From Ochotona curzoniae (Eukaryota > Chordata > Mammalia > Lagomorpha > Ochotonidae), in NCBI RefSeq assembly GCF_017591425.1, contig NW_024464918.1, positions 27,990,001-28,054,000 on the forward strand: DNA of 64,000 nt. The letters are read 5' to 3'. A program made the translations under genes and the position numbers. Under the pieces are notes generated by a model. The model saw only the letters and a program-made list of their open reading frames with translations. It ran no database searches and had not been told where the DNA came from. The stretch's first letter is position 1, and the number at the start of each line of letters is the position of its first letter. Positions 57,940-64,000 of the stretch are shown here, one piece after another.

Positions 57940-58570
57940 TGTGACAGGGAGTGCCTGGTGCAGTGAAACAGCGTCCCAACTGGTTGGAGGCCTTGTGTAG
58001 AACTCTGCCTGACCCCCAGAGAACCATTGCTGGTATGGAGAGTGGATGAGAGAAAGTAGATATTTACTGCAAAGCACAAAGCAAGGAGCTGGGCCGCTAT
58101 TGTTTAATTCCTGGGCTCCCCAAGGAGTTAGGAGTGAAGGAGTTAGGATTGGGACTAAGGGGTGTGATCAGCTCATGTCAAGGTTCTTGGTTGATCAGTA
58201 GAACTTGTGACCTTCTTTGATCAGTCAGTGATGGCCAGGTGTGCTCCAGTTGGTCTGGGGGCTATGCAAAGGTAGAAGATAAAATCTGCCCAGATCTGGA
58301 ATTCTTCTGTGCAAAGCATCCGAGGACGAAACTAACCATCAGGAGAAGCAAATGGCTGTGTGAGTGCAGCAACGAGGACATTAAAAGGTCAACAGATCAC
58401 TGGCTAAGTCAGTGAATTCCTTTTGCCAAAGCCAAGTCCAGGACACCTTGTGCTAAGGGAGACTGAAAGCAGGTGGGGGTGTCCTGCTCTTCCATTATGG
58501 GGTTTGGTTTCCCTGGAAAGTCCATTTCAGGGTGGACTCTGAAGGAGTTAATCACAGTTGAGGTCACATA
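57940..58570 (-). mobile_element. Possible old LTR, antisense
   Basis: On the minus strand a segment around 58050-58090 reads like an LTR R/U5 junction: TTGCTTTGTGCTTTGCAG then TAAATATCTACTTTCTCTC and CAGCAATGGTTCTCTGG. Upstream lies a promoter-length stretch rich in TGATCA-type motifs. Internal retroviral genes are absent. Termini are not defined, so this is a weak call. Confidence 0.3.
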
Positions 58571-58625
58571 TGAATGTGTAAGCTCTTTTGACTCATCTCT
58601 ATCAACTGGTTGAAGATTTTTTGTT

Positions 58626-58944
58626 TTTAAGATTTATTTATATTTTTATTGGAAAGATATCAGATTTATAGAGAGAAGGAGAGACAGAGAAAAAGATCTT
58701 CCATCAGCTGGTTTACTCCTGAAATGGCTACAACGAGCTGATCCAATGCCAGGAGCCAGGAGTTTCTTCCAGGTCTCCTATGTGGGTGCAGAGTCCCAAG
58801 GCCTTGGTTCATCCTCCACTGTTTTCCCATGCCATAAGTAGAAAGATGTATGGAAAGCAGAGCAGCTGGGACAGTAACTGGCGCCCATATGGGGTCCTGG
58901 AACTTACAAGTGAGGATTTAGTCATTGAGCTTTCATGCCAGGCC
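58626..58944 (-). mobile_element. CSINE-type SINE, near full length
   Basis: Tail AAGATTTATTTATATTTTTA, AAAGATCTTCCATCAGCTGG, AGAGTCCCAAGGCCTTGG, GGCGCCCATATGGGGTCCTG and head CATGCCAGGCCTG. One short deletion lies near 58735. Confidence 0.95.
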
Positions 58945-59079
58945 TGAAAATTTTATTTTAATATTCCACTGGGAAGTATGTTCAGAAATTTTAAAGAGTG
59001 TAGAACTGCTATTGCAGTAAATAGCTTCAGTGGCTCAGGCAACTCTCACTTCTGTCTCTTTGCTTTTGTAAAACATTCA

Positions 59080-59335
59080 TTCATTTTTTTGAAAGCTAGA
59101 GTGACAGAAGAGAGACAGTGATGTTGGATCCACTGGTTCACTCTCCAAATGACCATCATGGGCAAGATCAGTGCAGGCAGAAGCAAGGGGCCATAACTTC
59201 ATCCAGATGCACCATGTTAGTGACACGGACGAGCTGGCTTCCACAGCAGGGTTACAAGTACTGTAACTCGGATTTGAGCAGGATGCAGATGCAAGAACAG
59301 TGGTGTAACTATTGTTACTGCCGCTTTTCTTTATC
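59080..59335 (-). mobile_element. Older CSINE-type SINE
   Basis: TTTTTTTGAAAGCTAGAGTG, GGATCCACTGGTTCACTC and CCAAATGACCATCATGGG mark the tail-side half. The head side is very diverged, and 91-110 codon frames on both strands come from this element. Confidence 0.6.
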
Positions 59336-61051
59336 TCCTTACAATGAATACCACAATGACACCTCGCATCTTTATGAAGTCTATGCATTCTAGCTGACCA
59401 TGAGATCATTAGATTTGCGACCTTCTTTGTCTAATTTTCTCAAATTCTAGATAAGTCCCACCTTAATGCATTGTCAAATTCTTTAATAAGTCCTCATTTT
59501 GTTTTGATGCCCTGTTGGGATACTTGCGTTTGTTCCAGCCAAAATAAATTTTTTTTCTATCCTGAAATGGTGAAGTTACAGAATCGACTGATTGTTCATG
59601 GAAGTATTTAAATTTTGTGATTAAAAAGTAAAGAAAGCTTCAATCTTGAGAAAATAGAAGCTGAAACATGAATACAACAGACAGGGACCACGGAGCAACC
59701 AGGAGGATTATATTCATGGAAATGCCTTTCATGCACTTGTATCTCACTTGACAAATCTATAATCATGCTGCATTCCCTTTAGGCCCAAATTAGATCCTGC
59801 TGCAAAGTTTTAACAGATAGTGTGACCTGTTAGGTCAGTGGCATTTGATGTTGCTGTGAAGGGAAAGGACCAGAACAATTATGCCTCAGACCTCAAGGCT
59901 GGCTCACATTTACATAATAACTTAGTCTGTACTTTAGGTTTTAGATATAATGAGCAAAGCATTCCTTCAGTCATTATATTTATTATTTATTGTAGTGATT
60001 GATTATATGACTTTACGTTTTATGTATAATTCAGTACTTCTGGCAAAGATTTCTGTCAATTTTTTGAATGCCTGCTAAATCTTATGTTATACCATTGTCA
60101 AAGTATTAAATAACTTCAAAACTATCAACTTTTTTCCATAAAACTTTAGACAATCATGCAGATTAATGTTTTGTTGCTAATTGCTTTTTTTCATAGCAGT
60201 ACTTATTTACAAGTCTTTAGATGGCGGAGGGTGTTAACCAATGATATGAATATAAAGATTATAGCTACAATAGATAGTCCTTTAATTCCTTTGTATGGGC
60301 TTTGAACAGGTATAATATACTTTTTGTTTAGATTACGGATAATTGTAATATTTTTCTAGAAAACTAAGTCACGTTTTAATGATAAAGTTAATCAAGCTCA
60401 TAATCTTTTGAGCATTCAGCATATTATCAAGTCTGTTTTATCACATCGAGGAAGCTAAGTCTCCAGAATAAGGCTTATATTTTACACTTTAAATAAAGAG
60501 ACAAAGAGAAAGAGAAGGAGGAAGGGAAGATTGAAAGATGGAGGGCAGGAATCCAGGCCGGGGGAAAGGAACATTTAAAGCGGCCAGTTTTTACTGCACG
60601 GATAAATGTGGAATTCTGGCTTTCCTTGTCATTTCACTGGAATGCCAGCACTTAGGGCATCTGAATCCAGGCCTTCCATGGGATTACTAAGGTTGTTTTA
60701 TGGTCACATTTTTGCCACATTTTGTCACATTTTTGGAGGCAATAAAATCCTGGCGTTAACAGGAAGAGCTCATTTAGTAAAGAGTGAGACAACGTCACTG
60801 TGTATCGTTGCTTGTAATTTTATATATGTGTGAATGTAAGCTAGAGAGAGTGGGTTTGGAAACCCTGCACCAGAGCCCGCCAGAGTCAGAGTACTCCACT
60901 TAGGACGGAGCCTAGCCAGTGTGGCTGATCAGTGCTTCCAGCTAGGGAAGGCGTAGGTTCCTTCAAGTGCATGCCATTTGATACGCAGTATAAATGAAAG
61001 GAAACTATTCTTTGTTTTGACAGTGTGTTTAACACTTCATTTGTTAAATTA
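59336..61051. other. Unassigned AT-rich sequence
   Basis: A purine-rich tract (60493-60545, AGAGACAAAGAGAAAGAG) may be a decayed SINE or a simple repeat. No gene recognised. Confidence 0.5.
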
Positions 61052-61061
61052 GATTTATTTT

Positions 61062-61402
61062 ATTTATTTTTTTAAAAAGAGTTATTTATTTTTATTACAA
61101 AGTCAGATATACAGAGAGGAGGAGAGATAGAGAGGAAGATCTTCCATCCGATGATTCACTCCCCAAGTGAACGCAATGACTGGTGCTATGCTGATCCAAA
61201 GCCAGGAGCCAGGAACCTCCTCCAGGTCTCCCACGCCAGTGCAGGGTCCCAAAGCCTTGGGCCGTCCTGGACTGCCTTCCCAGGCCAAAAGCAGGGAGCT
61301 GGATGGGAAGTGGGGCTGCCAGGATTAGAACTGGCGCCCATATGGGATCCTGGGCGAGTTCAAGGCGAGGACTTTACCTGCTAGGCCATGCCGCCGGGCC
61401 CC
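61062..61402 (-). mobile_element. Intact CSINE-type SINE inserted into a second SINE
   Basis: All landmarks are intact: tail AGTTATTTATTTTTATTAC, GAGGAAGATCTTCCATCCG, GTCCCAAAGCCTTGGGCCG, GGCGCCCATATGGGATCCTG and head GGCCATGCCGCCGGGCCC. GATTTATTTT flanks it at 61052-61061 and 61403-61412, inside the tail of the next SINE. Confidence 0.95.
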
Positions 61403-61710
61403 GATTTATTTTGTTTTTATTGGAAAGTTAAATTTATTTTATTTTTATTGGAAAGTCAAATATACAGAAAAGAGGAGAGAGAGAGAAAGATCTTCCATCC
61501 AGTGGTTCACTCCCCAAGCAGCCACAATGGCTTGCACCATACCAATCCGAAGCCAGGAGCTCTTCCGGGTCTCCCATGCTGATGCAGGATCCCAAGGCTT
61601 TGGGCCGTCCTCGACTGCTTTCTCAGGCCACAGGCAGGGAGCTGGATGGGAAGTGGGGCCACCAGGACAGGAACCGGCAATCATATGGGATCCTGGCACG
61701 TGCAAGGCTG
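61403..61710 (-). mobile_element. CSINE-type SINE with duplicated tail end
   Basis: The segment TTTTTATTGGAAAGT with its flank occurs twice (61415-61429 and 61442-61456), so the tail end of the element was duplicated. The body (GATCTTCCATCCAGTGG, CCTCGACTGCTTTCTCAGG, CATATGGGATCCTGGC) is well kept. The head is missing after about 61710, where a CA run begins. Confidence 0.95.
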
Positions 61711-61715
61711 ACACA

Positions 61716-61740
61716 CTCTCACATGCACACACACACACTT
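61716..61740 (+). repeat. Short CA repeat at SINE head junction
   Basis: CTCACATGCACACACACAC replaces the expected last 35 or so bases of the SINE head. A microsatellite expansion or small deletion at the junction is likely. Confidence 0.85.
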
Positions 61741-62564
61741 TTACATGATAAAATACATGACTGATGAGCCAAGAAAGTCTTTCTTTTTTAAGTTTTAAAG
61801 AAAAATTGTACTTACTATATTTCCTTCAACATTTTAGTTTTCTATAGGCTTCCAGAAACAAAAGTGGCTCTAAGGGAGGATGTTTCGTAAAAGCCAGCTG
61901 TTGGCTAATACAAGCCAGGGCTTTCTAATCACACAGTGGTGAAGGACTGTGTAGTGTTCTTTTCTCCTGGAAACAGAAGTATGAAGGGAAACAGAGTGAA
62001 GTCTCACAGCATGAATTCCTCCTCAGTGAGAGTCTCCTTTTTCACTCTGTGTCCTAACCTTCCTATTTACTGTGACTAAGTAATTCAAGAGACATACAGA
62101 TACTGCCTTTTCATGGAAATGATTGGGTCTACCTTTGAGCAATGTGGTGACTCTCTCTGACCTGATAACCCACTAATAAGTGCATTCTCAAACAGCCCAT
62201 GTCCATGAATAGGAGAATTAGCCTTGGTTGAATCAAAACACCTTTCAATGTGTTGAGAATACTATGCCTTCAAATTTATGAGACACGAATAACTAATTAA
62301 GGGATATCATTGCGATGTCATCCCTCACTATTGAAAATGATAAGCTGATAAAATATTAATCATCTTGTAATCAGTGATGGTTAGTTTCATCCTGTGTTAC
62401 TGAGACATAATGAAAACCAGCGAGGATCCAAGAGAAATTAGTGATCAAATTCCATTTAACAAAAGAATAGAAGTGAAAAATGACTTCTTAAATATTTATT
62501 ACAATGAGTATAAGCTAACCACAGCTTTTGTTACTTAAGCAAAAAATATTCACATTGATGATCA
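61741..62564. other. Unassigned sequence
   Basis: AT-rich towards the right, with ATTA-type motifs (62280-62360). Nothing recognised. Confidence 0.5.
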
Positions 62565-62752
62565 TCACTATTTATTCTAGGCTCCCATCATGCCAGACAT
62601 GGTACAAGGCAACGAATGACACTGTGTTTAATCTTCACTGTAGTCATGTGAATTAAGTATTGTTATCACAATGTCTGTATGAGAAACAAAGCTGGGGGAG
62701 TTTTCCCTGGCTCAACCAAAACTAAGTGACAGAATCAGGTTGCCGAGCGAGT
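62565..62752 (+). mobile_element. MIR (ancient mammalian tRNA-derived SINE)
   Basis: TATTTATTCTAGGCTCCCAT, CATGCCAGACATGGTAC, TTTAATCTTCACTGTAGTC, GAGAAACAAAGCTGGGGG and CTAAGTGACAGAATCAGG follow the MIR consensus order (spread of size classes, gain of 'feature' none). It predates placental radiation and is shared across mammals, so it could align to other species. Confidence 0.8.
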
Positions 62753-63239
62753 CTTTGACAAGATGCACTGATCCTGTTGGCTTTCTTCCCTTTGTTGTAG
62801 TCTGCTCAAGCCTGGATCGCTTTGCAATCATGGGAAGCCAAGTAGATGGGATGTGTGTACAATGTGGCATTCTCTGCTGCTGCTACTAGTTATGGGATTC
62901 ATTTCCATAAATACACAGAGGGTTGTTGCCATTTGTTAGCTTATTAAATAGTCATGCAGCTGTCATATAGTATGTACTTAATATTGCTATGGATAAGCAA
63001 ATAAATTATCTAAGAATGAAGGAAGTCTAATTATGTTAAGTTGACATTATATGTAGTTATGTTCCTACAATAAATTTTTCTGTATTTTTAACTTTAAATA
63101 TTTCTATTATCAAAGAAATACTTGCATTGAAATATTTCTGTTGAATCTTTATGGTTAAAGAAATTTACTGCGATGTAAGTTACATTCCAACAATTGTTAG
63201 ATTCGCTGGTTCCTGGAAGTGATGATCACATTGAAATCT
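62753..63239. other. Unassigned AT-rich sequence
   Basis: Nothing recognised. Confidence 0.5.
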
Positions 63240-63362
63240 GTAAGGCTTTGGGCCATCCTTGACTGATGGGAAGTGGGGTGCCAGAACACGAACTGCTGCC
63301 TGTATGGGATGCTGGTGCGTGCAAGGCGAGGACTTTGGCCGCTAGGCTACCATGCTGGGCCC
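63240..63362 (-). mobile_element. CSINE-type SINE, head part only
   Basis: AAGGCTTTGGGCCATCCTTG then, after a deletion of about 40 bases, GATGGGAAGTGGGGTGCC, the box-B region and the head CTACCATGCTGGGCCC. The tail half is absent, which is unusual because L1-mediated insertions normally lose the head, not the tail. Confidence 0.9.
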
Positions 63363-63710
63363 TGCTCTACATTCTAGAATTATATCTGTAAAAGAGCATT
63401 TACGATGAAAGTTTGTTGTTTCAATTATCTGCTTGCAATTTTGTGCCAGAAAGGAATTGACATTTCTACCTTTGATTTGTGTCTCATCTGGTGAAGCTAT
63501 TTAAGTTGTCAGATGATATGTTACCAGTAGTTGCACGTATTTTTACAGACTACTGAACAATTTTAAAAATTAGCTTTTTAAAAAAAGAAAAATCAGGAGA
63601 TGTCAAAAACCTGTAAGCTTCATACAAGTTTTTAGTTTTAACCTGTAAATTGAAAATATACAGTTAATAATACTTTAGAATTTTATTCCACATCTGCTTT
63701 TCCCCAATGC
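63363..63710. other. Unassigned AT-rich sequence
   Basis: Nothing recognised. Confidence 0.5.
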
Positions 63711-64000
63711 TTATTCATTTCTTTGCAAAGCAGAATTACAGAGAGAAGGAAGGAGAGACAGAGATCTTGCAGTCTGCTGGTTTGCTAGCCAAATGACCTC
63801 AGAGGCCAGGGCTCACCCAGGCCAGTGCTGCTAGCCAGAAGCTTCATTCAGACTTTCCACTTGAATAGCAGAGGCCCAAGCCTTAGGTCATCTTCTGCCT
63901 TCTCGGTCGTATTAGGAGGGAGCTGGATCATGAGTGGGTTAGCTGGGACTCAAGGCAATGTTCCTAGGGGGTGTTGGCCCTGCAGGCAACGGCTTAATGT
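63711..64000 (-). mobile_element. Older CSINE-type SINE, reaching window end
   Basis: TTACAGAGAGAAGGAAGGAG, CCACTTGAATAGCAGAGGCC, GGTCATCTTCTGCCTTCTC and GGAGGGAGCTGGATCATGAG mark an older family member. The head runs to or past the window end. Confidence 0.8.

Overview
This is vertebrate, almost certainly mammalian, nuclear DNA with no supported protein-coding gene, rRNA gene or functional tRNA gene. The best taxonomic marker is a tRNA-derived SINE with a CT-rich 3' end and an AATAAA/AAATAAAT tail, present in about 30 full or partial copies on both strands. It matches the lagomorph C-repeat (CSINE) group from memory. The younger copies (for example 49496-49829, 52258-52590 and 61062-61402) look more like the pika (Ochotona) subfamily than the rabbit one. 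I call lagomorph with good confidence and pika with moderate confidence; no database search was possible.

Layout: 1-3.9 kb is AT-rich unique DNA after a truncated SINE. 3.9-9.5 kb holds SINEs, a decayed L1 ORF2 segment and a possible L1 5' region. 9.5-20 kb is mostly unassigned, with a TG run, a short MITE-like element, a 75-bp tandem duplication and old repeat remnants. 20-36 kb is dense in SINEs with four L1 fragments and a long polypyrimidine tract. 36.4-40 kb is unusually poor in recognisable repeats and contains a CpG-retaining patch. 40-53 kb contains a SINE that has grown an internal 28-bp minisatellite, a TG/CG alternating tract with a perfect palindrome, the most intact SINE, a possible solo LTR and a nested SINE pair. 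53-64 kb has a CpG-rich patch next to AP-1-like and TATA-like motifs, a possible antisense LTR, a second nested SINE pair and an ancient MIR.

Nothing here behaves as a gene cluster. The open reading frames are short, many begin at non-ATG codons, and the longest (217 codons, minus strand, 40484-41137) is produced by the minisatellite. The window is best read as intergenic or deep intronic sequence shaped by SINE insertion, SINE tail expansion and decay of older L1, MIR and LTR copies. I found no convincing new biological system. The most distinctive local structures are the SINE-internal minisatellite, the Z-DNA-type tract and a small family of short inverted-end repeats. Boundaries of repeats are by eye and can be off by 5-30 bases.
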